A stretch of 64,000 nucleotides of DNA from positions 1 to 64,000 of the forward strand of contig CAZVKG010000004.1 in assembly GCA_964627665.1 (NCBI GenBank). Reading direction: 5' to 3'. The notes beneath the pieces were generated by a model. It had not been told where the DNA came from. It ran no database searches and saw only the letters and a list, made by a program, of their open reading frames with translations. The translations under genes and the position numbers were made by a program. Every line of letters begins with the position of its first letter. Position 1 is the first letter of the stretch. This document shows, piece by piece, positions 24,750-32,020 of the stretch. This stretch comes from UBA1351 sp964627665 (GTDB taxonomy: Bacteria; Bacillota; Clostridia; Lachnospirales; Vallitaleaceae).

Positions 24750-25925
24750 TTATTGTGCTTGTTCTAAAGCAAGCATCCAATCTTCTAAAAAGTCTGTTGT
24801 ATATCCCCATCCATCATAAAACTCAGCTAACTCAGCCATTGTTACACGTCGTTCGTCTTTTGACGGCAAATCATCCACATGGATAAGTACCGGTTTAAGA
24901 GAATAATAACGTGGAATTTTTTCACCTGCTAATGCTTTAAGTGCTAATCGAATTTGTACTTGACCAACAACTGTTGGGTCAACTGCAGCTGAAGCTCTCC
25001 AGATTTCCGGATGATCTTGCATCATTGCCAAATCTTGGTCTGAAATATCGACTGAATATAATGGAATTGTTCGTCCTGACGCTTGTTGCTCAACCACAAG
25101 AGCATTATAAAAACCTTTTGCATATTCATCCCACACTGCATATACCGCATCAATGTCACTGCCTGTTGTTAATAATGTCTCTAATGCTGTTTGCGCCTTC
25201 GGCATTGGGTTGTCTGTTCCCAAGTCTATTGTATTAATCACTTCAAGCCCTGTATAAGTTGGTAATATCCCACCTTCCCAAATACGGTGTCGTTTATCTG
25301 TTGGTGGCACATTAGCAACTCGGTTATAAACAACCTTTCCTTTTCCATCAAGCTCTTGTACTAAAGCCATTTGTGATAACAGTCCCATCATTAGGTCATA
25401 TTGATCAAGTGAAACAAGTTTTCCTTGATGAATCTCTTCCGGAACATCAAAGTCGTTGTCAAAAACGATAACCGGAATTCCCGCTTCCAAGGCTTTTTGA
25501 ACTGAACCTGTTAATGCATCTGCTTTTCCATGCGAAATCAAAATTGCATCCATTTTATTTGTGACTGCATTATCAATTCCTTCGGCCATTTTTGCCAGGT
25601 CATTGTTTGCATCGATAACACTGAGTTCAATTCCGTACCTTGCAGCTTCATCTTTTACACCATTAATATGTGTAATCATATGTGTTCCTGTACCCCACTC
25701 TTTAATAAGAGCCATTTTTAATGTTTTTCCTTCAATTGCTGAAGGTACGTCTGCATTAACTGTTTCACTTGTTCCTTCATCTGATGTCTCATCATTTGTT
25801 GCATCTTCGTTTACCACCGGTGTTGAATCCGCAGTGTTGTCAGAAGCCACATCATCATTTCCTTGGCACCCCACCAACGTTAAACTCATGATTAGTGTTA
25901 GTAAAATTGCAATCCCTTTTTTCAT
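24750..25925 (-). CDS. Sugar ABC transporter solute-binding lipoprotein (RbsB-like), first gene of the BMC operon
   Basis: 391 aa. A lipoprotein signal peptide ends in LTLVGCQGN (lipid-anchored cysteine near residue 20), followed by a low-complexity D/T/S/E linker to about residue 55. The ligand-binding domain has the periplasmic-binding-protein 1 pattern (DAILISHGKADALTGSVQKA, IPVIVFDNDFDVP, AVYAVWDEYAKGF). Being encoded with MtnK and MtnA, it probably binds 5-deoxyribose, 5-methylthioribose or a related pentose. It is transcribed from the strong promoter at 26005-26033. Confidence 0.9.
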   Translation of the reverse strand: MKKGIAILLTLIMSLTLVGCQGNDDVASDNTADSTPVVNEDATNDETSDEGTSETVNADVPSAIEGKTLKMALIKEWGTGTHMITHINGVKDEAARYGIELSVIDANNDLAKMAEGIDNAVTNKMDAILISHGKADALTGSVQKALEAGIPVIVFDNDFDVPEEIHQGKLVSLDQYDLMMGLLSQMALVQELDGKGKVVYNRVANVPPTDKRHRIWEGGILPTYTGLEVINTIDLGTDNPMPKAQTALETLLTTGSDIDAVYAVWDEYAKGFYNALVVEQQASGRTIPLYSVDISDQDLAMMQDHPEIWRASAAVDPTVVGQVQIRLALKALAGEKIPRYYSLKPVLIHVDDLPSKDERRVTMAELAEFYDGWGYTTDFLEDWMLALEQAQ

Positions 25926-26004
25926 TGTACATTCTCCTTTTCTAATCTTTCTGAATTAAACACATTGCACAAATCCTTTTCAATTTATTCTTGGATTTGA
26001 TTAC

Positions 26005-26033
26005 ATATTACACCTCGTTTCATATTTTGTCAA
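26005..26033 (-). promoter_or_regulatory. Promoter of the BMC operon
   Basis: On the minus strand a consensus TTGACA (26028-26033) and TAATAT (26005-26010) are separated by exactly 17 nt; the predicted start is near 25998, leaving a leader of about 70 nt. The -35 box lies inside the 25-bp element at 26019-26043 shared with the deoR promoter. Confidence 0.78.
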
Positions 26034-26043
26034 TATTTTTCAT
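26019..26043. promoter_or_regulatory. Candidate DeoR-family operator at the BMC operon promoter
   Basis: This 25-bp stretch is identical at 23 of 25 positions to 26956-26980, upstream of the deoR gene. In both places it covers the -35 box. A third partial copy (TTCAATGTTTTTCAT) is at 26071-26085. Repeated AT-rich elements at two promoters are what is expected for a DeoR-family repressor acting on its own gene and its target operon. Not proven. Confidence 0.6.
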
Positions 26044-26130
26044 CTAAAAAACAAAAAATAAATATATTTTTTCAATGTTTTTCATTTTTATTGTGTTTTC
26101 ACCTATTTTTTTATCAAAAACGACAAAAAA

Positions 26131-26157
26131 AGAGCTGACTTTGAAAAAGTCAGCTCT
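26131..26157 (-). terminator. Rho-independent terminator of the deoR gene
   Basis: AGAGCTGACTT pairs with AAGTCAGCTCT (11 bp) around a 5-nt loop, with a run of T on both sides. It lies 12 nt beyond the stop of the DeoR gene and upstream of the BMC promoter, so it separates regulator from operon. Confidence 0.85.
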
Positions 26158-26168
26158 TTTTTTTATTT

Positions 26169-26915
26169 TTAAATATCTGCAAAAATAAATCTCGGATCGT
26201 GGTGATATGTCTTATCTATTTTCGTCGTTGTAATAAGCTTTTGTTCATTATTCAATTCTCCAAATGTATATCTGGAACGTTTGCCAATTTTTGTAGAATC
26301 CGCAATAATATAGGCTTCTGTCGAATTTTTCAAAGCAATTTTGTTCACTTCAGCCACTTCAGCACTAGAGGTAGATATGCTACCTCCGGGAATCACTCCT
26401 GATGCACCAATAAAACATTTGTCAAAATTCATCGTTGCAATCTGATTAATAACCGAAGGACCGATAACAACGCCGATATCCAACATGACTTCGCCACCTA
26501 AAATAATTGTATTAATCTGATGTTTAAGCAATTCCTGAATGTGAAAAGCTCCATTAGTTACAACGGTTACATTCTTACCGACAAGATGTTTAATCATCAT
26601 ATCTTCCGTCGTTCCCGGTCCGATGAAAATAAACTGTCCGTCACCAACTTTCGTTGCAGCATAACTACCAATCTGCATTTTTTCTTCTTTATTTAAAGTC
26701 ATTTTCTCTGCTAGTGATTTTTCCGGTATATTAACAATAATTTTTGCTGCTCCACCAGTTAATATTTCAATTTGCCCTTCTTCTTCAAGGGTTTTTAAGT
26801 CTCTGCGCACTGTTGCAAGAGAGACGCCAACACGTTCTGCAATTTCCTCAAAGAATACAATGTCTTTTGTATGCATAAATTCCAACACTTTACTCCGCCG
26901 AACATAAGGTATCAT
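26169..26915 (-). CDS. DeoR/GlpR family transcriptional regulator, probable regulator of the BMC operon
   Basis: 248 aa, standard DeoR length. N-terminal helix-turn-helix IAERVGVSLATVRRDLKTLEEEGQI (residues about 23-47 by position), followed by the sugar-phosphate sensor domain (VTNGAFHIQELL, IILGGEV, CFIGASG, IIADSTKIG). AAGGAGGAATCTT precedes the ATG. Such regulators respond to phosphorylated sugars, so MTR-1-P or 5-deoxyribose-1-P or their ketoses could be the inducer. It is placed directly upstream of the operon and shares its promoter element. Confidence 0.9.
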   Translation of the reverse strand: MIPYVRRSKVLEFMHTKDIVFFEEIAERVGVSLATVRRDLKTLEEEGQIEILTGGAAKIIVNIPEKSLAEKMTLNKEEKMQIGSYAATKVGDGQFIFIGPGTTEDMMIKHLVGKNVTVVTNGAFHIQELLKHQINTIILGGEVMLDIGVVIGPSVINQIATMNFDKCFIGASGVIPGGSISTSSAEVAEVNKIALKNSTEAYIIADSTKIGKRSRYTFGELNNEQKLITTTKIDKTYHHDPRFIFADI

Positions 26916-26941
26916 AAGATTCCTCCTTGTGTTTTTTTCTT

Positions 26942-26980
26942 ATAATACCATTCTTTTCATATTTTTGCAATATTTTTCAT
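26942..26980 (-). promoter_or_regulatory. deoR promoter with the shared operator element
   Basis: Minus strand TTGCAA (26965-26970), 17-nt spacer, TATTAT (26942-26947). The 25 bp at 26956-26980 match the element at 26019-26043 except for two swapped central bases. The geometry relative to the -35 box is the same in both promoters, suggesting common regulation. Confidence 0.6.
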
Positions 26981-26993
26981 TACTTGCTTTGTT

Positions 26994-28022
26994 TTATTGT
27001 TTTTCATCATTTAGCCATAAGCCAGTCATCTCTGTTTGAACGTAGTTCCATGTATCCTTACACATGGTATCTAAATCCAATTTTGCTTCCCAGTGAAGTA
27101 AGTTTTTACTCTTTTGAATCGATGCATAGCAAGTGGCGATGTCTCCGGGACGTCGATCGACAATATGATACTTAACCGTTTTTCCACTCGCTTTTTCAAA
27201 TGCTTTGACCACTTGAAGGACGCTGTAGCCTTTTCCTGTACCTAGATTAAAAGCTTCAATCCCCGATTGTACCTGCACATAATTAAGCGCAGCGATATGG
27301 CCTTCTGCTAAATCTTGCACATGGATATAGTCGCGAACGCCGGTTCCATCGATGGAGTCATAACCATCTCCAAAGACACTCAGTTGTTCGAGTTCACCAC
27401 TGGCTACCTTGGCAACATAGGGCAAAAGGTTATTAGGAATTCCATTGGGGTTTTCTCCGATAAGTCCACTTGGATGTGCACCAATTGGATTAAAATATCG
27501 CAATAAGGCTATTGAAAATTCAGGATCTCCAACATATAGGTCGTGTAGAATTTCTTCAATTATTTTTTTTGTCGCACCATAGGGGTTTGTCGTAGATAAT
27601 GGATAATCTTCTTTAAAGGGAACATTTTCATTCATACCATATACTGTTGCTGATGATGAGAATACTATTTTTTTACAGTTAAATTTTTTCATAACCTTCA
27701 AAAGCTGAATGGTCCCATTAACATTGTTATCATAATATTCTAAAGGCATGCTTACCGATTCCCCGACCGCTTTTAATCCCGCAAAATGAATAACCGCATC
27801 AATAGCACAACTTTCAAAGACTTCATTCATTTTTTTTGCATCACGGATATCGCCTTCATAAAACTCAAGACTCTTATGTCCAAGCGCCTCAATTTTTGCG
27901 ACATTTTCTTTTTTCGAGTTGACAAGATTATCAATAATCACCACTTGATGGTCTGCTTCTAATAATTTTACACATGTATGACTTCCGATAAATCCTGTTC
28001 CTCCGGTTACTAATATTTTCAT
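26994..28022 (-). CDS. galE: UDP-glucose 4-epimerase
   Basis: 342 aa from ATG 28022 (GGAGG upstream; a start at 28031 is too close to it). NAD-binding GGTGFIGSHTCVKLL, catalytic YGATKKIIEEIL (Tyr and Lys) with the preceding serine stretch FSSSATVYG, and the substrate-binding block NPIGAHPSGLIGENP: all typical of GalE. It interconverts UDP-glucose/UDP-galactose and often the N-acetyl forms. Last of three genes with the kinase and nucleotidyltransferase; this matches the galacto-N-biose/lacto-N-biose route. Confidence 0.93.
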   Translation of the reverse strand: MKILVTGGTGFIGSHTCVKLLEADHQVVIIDNLVNSKKENVAKIEALGHKSLEFYEGDIRDAKKMNEVFESCAIDAVIHFAGLKAVGESVSMPLEYYDNNVNGTIQLLKVMKKFNCKKIVFSSSATVYGMNENVPFKEDYPLSTTNPYGATKKIIEEILHDLYVGDPEFSIALLRYFNPIGAHPSGLIGENPNGIPNNLLPYVAKVASGELEQLSVFGDGYDSIDGTGVRDYIHVQDLAEGHIAALNYVQVQSGIEAFNLGTGKGYSVLQVVKAFEKASGKTVKYHIVDRRPGDIATCYASIQKSKNLLHWEAKLDLDTMCKDTWNYVQTEMTGLWLNDEKQ

Positions 28023-28036
28023 TACTTGCATCCCTC

Positions 28037-29137
28037 CTATGTCGTGCTATATTTTTGTACAATCGCTTCCATATGCGAAAGTTTTTCTTCCATTTTTTTC
28101 ACGAAGGCATATTGATTCTTGGCACGAATTAAATTGTGCTTTTCTTTATGTACCTTAAAGTAAGTATCTCCATCCAAGTAGTCAGTTAAAAAGCGCATCC
28201 CACATTCAAAGGTCATAATAATGGCACTCATTGGTAATAATTCAAGTTCTCTGGGGGTAAGCTCATCTTTCATAATCTCAAGATAGCCTCTGGTATATGC
28301 TTCAAATCGCTTTAAGTCTATATCCATATCTTCAAGATTCTCAGCATCTTCTTCTAGGGTACTTCCGCATGAACGAATAGCATCTCCAAAATCGTACAGT
28401 GCACTTCCTGGCATGACAGTATCCAAGTCAATAACACAGCGTCCTTTGCCCGTAACATCATCTAAAAGTACATTGTTAATTTTTGTGTCATTATGGGTCA
28501 CTCGCACAGGAATACTTCCCTTTTCCATTTCGGATAAGATTAACGTGCTTATATCTTGGTGTTCCATGGTAAAAGCAATCTCTTCTTGGCATAACTTTGC
28601 ACGCTGGTTCACATCTTTTTCAAGGGAATCAATGAAATTCTTATATCTTTGTTTTGTATTATGGAAACCTTGAATCGTCTCATGTAGACTGGCTACCGGA
28701 TAATCTTTTAGCATATACTGAAAAAGACCAAAGGCTCGTCCTGCTTCATAGAGCATGGATGATTTTTCAGCAAATAGGTGCCCTGTCGCCTTTTGAACAA
28801 AGACATATGACCGCCAATAATTCCCATCTGCATCTTTATAAAAACTCTCCCCTGTTTGGGTTGGAACCAGCGTTAAAACCTGGTAATGATCTATAGGATG
28901 TTCCATAATATAATCCACCAAATAACCGGTCACCCGTTCAATATTTTCCATCAGTTGTTCTGTCGCCTTAAAAATCTGGTGATTCACGCGTTGCAAAATA
29001 TAGGGCAGGGACTCTCTCGAATACTCCACAGTGACAAGATAGGTATCATTAATATGCCCATCTCCATACGGACGAACTGATTTAAAATCACCCTTCCATT
29101 GAAATTGCTTGCAAATTATTTCAAAATCGTGTGTCAT
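28037..29137 (-). CDS. N-acetylhexosamine 1-kinase-like phosphotransferase (NahK/LnpB family)
   Basis: 366 aa from the ATG overlapping the upstream stop (TAATG), with GGAGG 8 nt upstream. Catalytic VTHNDTKINNVLLDD and metal-binding VIDLDTVMPGSALYDFGD are the aminoglycoside-phosphotransferase motifs of the NahK group; length is close to Bifidobacterium NahK (about 360 aa). NahK phosphorylates C1 of GlcNAc/GalNAc released by the GH112 phosphorylase. The neighbouring NTase, GalE and the GH112 gene 3 kb away support this role, though other hexose 1-kinase activities are possible. Confidence 0.8.
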   Translation of the reverse strand: MTHDFEIICKQFQWKGDFKSVRPYGDGHINDTYLVTVEYSRESLPYILQRVNHQIFKATEQLMENIERVTGYLVDYIMEHPIDHYQVLTLVPTQTGESFYKDADGNYWRSYVFVQKATGHLFAEKSSMLYEAGRAFGLFQYMLKDYPVASLHETIQGFHNTKQRYKNFIDSLEKDVNQRAKLCQEEIAFTMEHQDISTLILSEMEKGSIPVRVTHNDTKINNVLLDDVTGKGRCVIDLDTVMPGSALYDFGDAIRSCGSTLEEDAENLEDMDIDLKRFEAYTRGYLEIMKDELTPRELELLPMSAIIMTFECGMRFLTDYLDGDTYFKVHKEKHNLIRAKNQYAFVKKMEEKLSHMEAIVQKYSTT

Positions 29138-30054
29138 TATTTTGTCCTCCATAATTTCTCTGGATATTTTCCTTCATCAATCATTTGATTGATTGCCTCA
29201 ACAACCATAGCCTTATCTTCTTGATAGGTCACCCCATACCATTTTTCATTTGTCTTTAGAACCTTGACATTGGCTTTATTTTTTTGCACCATTTGGTCGA
29301 CGACATAAGGAAGATAAAATTCACCTTTCAAAGGATTCACTTTTATGGCCTCCTTTAAAAAATCAACGATTGACCCCTCGATTTCTTCAATTAAGGATGG
29401 CTTAAGTCCCCACATATTCATGGAGACAATGGTCTCTTCCGGCAATGTGGTCCACACTTCATCTTTTAGATAAGCGATATCCTTGGCACGTTTTTCAATA
29501 TGTATACGTTCGACAACATTTTTTAGATTCTCATCTGTATCTAGGTTGCATATTCCCCGAGAGACATAGCCGTTTTCCGTCACCGTATTTTTTAGCTGAT
29601 ATCCAACCATGGCATAATCAGTCTCATCATTTGTTGTGTCGCTTAAAAAATCAAAAAGTTTCATATAGGCCTCTTTACCGTAATAATCATCGGCATTGAT
29701 AATAGCAAAGGGACCTTTAATTAAATGCCTTGCTGCATAGAGTGCATGAGCTGTTCCAAAAGGTTTGACCCGATCTTTTGTAATCTTGATACTCTCGGGA
29801 ATATCTTCTAATTCTTGAAATGCATATTGTACACGAATATAAGGTTCGACCCTTTGTCCAATAACTTCTTTAAAATCCTTTTCAATTTTATGATTTATAA
29901 TAAAAATCACATCTTCAAATCCGGCTTCAATCGCGTCAAAGACAGAATATTCAATAATCGCTTCTCCATGGCGTCCTAGGGGATCCATTTGCTTGAGCCC
30001 TCCATATCTGCTTCCAATACCTGCAGCTAAGACAACTAATACTGGTTTATTCAT
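29137..30054 (-). CDS. Sugar-1-phosphate nucleotidyltransferase
   Basis: 305 aa from ATG 30054 with GGAGG at 5 nt. LAAGIGSRYGGLKQMDPLG is the nucleotide-binding signature, and IINADDYYGKEAYMKLFDFL holds the metal-binding Asp; this is a NTP-transferase fold similar to GalU/RmlA but of a separate branch. In the operon with a NahK-like kinase and GalE it most likely makes a UDP-sugar from the hexose- or HexNAc-1-phosphate, in place of the GalT-type enzyme (LnpC) of bifidobacteria. Substrate specificity not resolvable here. Confidence 0.8.
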   Translation of the reverse strand: MNKPVLVVLAAGIGSRYGGLKQMDPLGRHGEAIIEYSVFDAIEAGFEDVIFIINHKIEKDFKEVIGQRVEPYIRVQYAFQELEDIPESIKITKDRVKPFGTAHALYAARHLIKGPFAIINADDYYGKEAYMKLFDFLSDTTNDETDYAMVGYQLKNTVTENGYVSRGICNLDTDENLKNVVERIHIEKRAKDIAYLKDEVWTTLPEETIVSMNMWGLKPSLIEEIEGSIVDFLKEAIKVNPLKGEFYLPYVVDQMVQKNKANVKVLKTNEKWYGVTYQEDKAMVVEAINQMIDEGKYPEKLWRTK

Positions 30055-30215
30055 AAGAACCTCCATATTTTTCATTTTTTCTTGTTTTGTATTCTCTTAC
30101 TATCCTAACAAGTTTTTCCTGCCCTGTATTTGTACTTTCTTCTACTCTTTTTGTACAATTGATTGTATAATGGTAGATAAGGAACTACTTATATGTAAAG
30201 ATCGGAGTTTTGATA

Positions 30216-31121
30216 ATGCCACGTATTGATGGTTATGAATTAACCCCCATTCACCCTCTTATTTCCATAGACCACATTGTGACCGTGCACTACTTTGAGT
30301 ACTCTAAAAATTATATTTTCGAAGGTGAAAAACATAATTTTTGGGAATTTTTATATGTGGACAAAGGATGCATCAATGTAAAAGCAAATGATACGATGTA
30401 CAGTCTTTCAAAAGGACAAATCATCTTTCATGAACCCAATGAATGGCACACTGTCGTTGCCAATGGACAGACCGCTCCGAATCTTGTGGTCATTGCTTTT
30501 ACGTGCGATTCTCCTGCCATGCATTATTTCAAAAAACGTATTCTTTCAATTGACCACCATTTATATACTTACCTTGGCAAAATCATCAATGCTGCCCATA
30601 CTTTATTCACGAATAACCTCAATGATCCCTTGTTAAAAAAGCTCGATAAGCGTTTTAACGAACCCACACCATCCGAGCATTATATTACAAGCTATCTGGA
30701 ATTGTTTTTAGTTGAAATACTGGAGAATCACGAACGCTACGAGAGAGATGTGAAAATCTCGACTTCAATTCATGAATACATGAAAGAAGAAAAACTGGCC
30801 ATTGTCATTAACTTTTTACAAGAAAATCTACATCAAAACTTAACACTAGACGATATATGTCAAAACACTCTACTCAGCCGCTCTTCCTTGCAAAAGTTAT
30901 TCAAAGAAGGTACCGGCCACAGTGTGATGGATTACTTTAAAGAGATGAAAATACAGGAAATCAAACACCTTATTCGTGAAGAAAATCATAATTTCACTGA
31001 AATAGCAGAAATATTGGGCTACAGCTCGATCCACTATTTATCACGAACATTTAAAGCAAATACAGGCATGACATTATCTGAATATGCTTCATCTGTAAAA
31101 GCTTTATTAGATAATAAATAA
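30216..31121 (+). CDS. AraC family transcriptional regulator with cupin sensor
   Basis: 301 aa from ATG 30216 (CGGAG 8 nt upstream; a TTG at 30210 is an alternative). An N-terminal cupin-like domain (HNFWEFLYVDKGCINVKAN) binds an effector. Two helix-turn-helix motifs at the C-terminus (LTLDDICQNTLLSRSSLQKLF, FTEIAEILGYSSIHYLSRTF) bind DNA. It is divergent from the NTase-kinase-galE operon (161 nt between starts), so control of that operon is likely. A -10-like TATAAT lies at 30166-30171 but its -35 is weak. Confidence 0.88.
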   Translation: MPRIDGYELTPIHPLISIDHIVTVHYFEYSKNYIFEGEKHNFWEFLYVDKGCINVKANDTMYSLSKGQIIFHEPNEWHTVVANGQTAPNLVVIAFTCDSPAMHYFKKRILSIDHHLYTYLGKIINAAHTLFTNNLNDPLLKKLDKRFNEPTPSEHYITSYLELFLVEILENHERYERDVKISTSIHEYMKEEKLAIVINFLQENLHQNLTLDDICQNTLLSRSSLQKLFKEGTGHSVMDYFKEMKIQEIKHLIREENHNFTEIAEILGYSSIHYLSRTFKANTGMTLSEYASSVKALLDNK

Positions 31122-31129
31122 AACAAAAA

Positions 31130-31166
31130 ACAAGCACTGTAAGTATATTTTACTTACAGTGCTTGT
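31130..31166. terminator. Bidirectional terminator between convergent AraC genes
   Basis: ACAAGCACTGTAAGTA pairs with TACTTACAGTGCTTGT (16 bp) around a short loop, with runs of A before and T after. It serves both the plus-strand AraC gene (stop 31121) and the minus-strand one. It overlaps the last codons of the minus-strand gene (stop at 31150-31152), so the end of that protein is encoded by the terminator stem. Confidence 0.85.
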
Positions 31167-31977
31167 TTTTTTTACGATATTCATAGGGCGTTATACCCAT
31201 TATTTTTTTGAAACTTTGGGAAAAATAGCTTTGAGAAGCAAAACCACATGAGTTAGCAATGCTTGCAATATTATAATCTGTCTCAATTAATAGCTTTTTA
31301 CTCACTTGAATCCGCACATCAATCAAATAATTCATTAAAGACAATCCATAGGTTTTTGTAAAACAATGGGATAAATAGTATTTATTCAAATGGAGCTCCT
31401 CTGCCAGATGATCTAACGTAATATTTTCTGCATAATGGGCTTCCATGTACCTCTTTGCCTGACTACATTCACGCATGACTTGTTGGGTGATCGAAGCCAC
31501 AGCTTTATTCCCGGATATTTTTAAAAACTCTAAAAATACGAGCTCATATATATTTTGAATCATTAGTAAGTGATGTTTATTTTTACGATCATTAATATTT
31601 AAAATCTCTTCTGTATAAAAATTTACTTTTTTGGTTAAGGATAGGAACGAAACCTTGGAATACAAATTATTATTCATTTCAATGGATATATTACCTACAC
31701 CAAAGACAATATATTCAAGGGGATTTTCCTCGCTTGAGACCTCTCTATGCTTTACGTTGGGATTTACTGCAACAAAATCATAGGGACCTATAGCTATCTC
31801 CTGGTCTTCAATATATACTTTCCCTTGCCCCCCGATGACTAAGAACATCTCACAAAGAACATGGGTATGAGCTATACTTGCCCATTCTCCTTCATAGGAA
31901 GAATGGGCAACATATACAAGCTCACCATAATTTATGTCTTCAATTTTATCTGATAAATAGTAGGTACGATTACTCAT
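31150..31977 (-). CDS. AraC family transcriptional regulator
   Basis: 275 aa. N-terminal cupin domain (HTHVLCEMFLVIGGQGKVYI) and C-terminal double helix-turn-helix (ITLDHLAEELHLNKYYLSHCF, IASIANSCGFASQSYFSQSF, FKKIMGITPYEYRKK). It lies 43 nt downstream of the GH112 phosphorylase gene, in the same direction, and may be the last gene of that operon and its regulator. Its final residues (KNKHCK) are encoded within the shared terminator stem. Confidence 0.88.
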   Translation of the reverse strand: MSNRTYYLSDKIEDINYGELVYVAHSSYEGEWASIAHTHVLCEMFLVIGGQGKVYIEDQEIAIGPYDFVAVNPNVKHREVSSEENPLEYIVFGVGNISIEMNNNLYSKVSFLSLTKKVNFYTEEILNINDRKNKHHLLMIQNIYELVFLEFLKISGNKAVASITQQVMRECSQAKRYMEAHYAENITLDHLAEELHLNKYYLSHCFTKTYGLSLMNYLIDVRIQVSKKLLIETDYNIASIANSCGFASQSYFSQSFKKIMGITPYEYRKKNKHCK

Positions 31978-32020
31978 GTCTATCCCTCATAACCCTTGAA
32001 ATTCTTGTCGACAAATCTGC

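Noticed and set aside
9805..25925. Propanediol, ethanolamine or glycyl-radical type microcompartment
   Set aside because: No diol dehydratase, ethanolamine lyase, reactivase or glycyl radical enzyme is present.
25561..25959. 132-aa plus-strand frame opposite the BMC-operon SBP gene
   Set aside because: Shadow of the lipoprotein gene and runs into its promoter leader.
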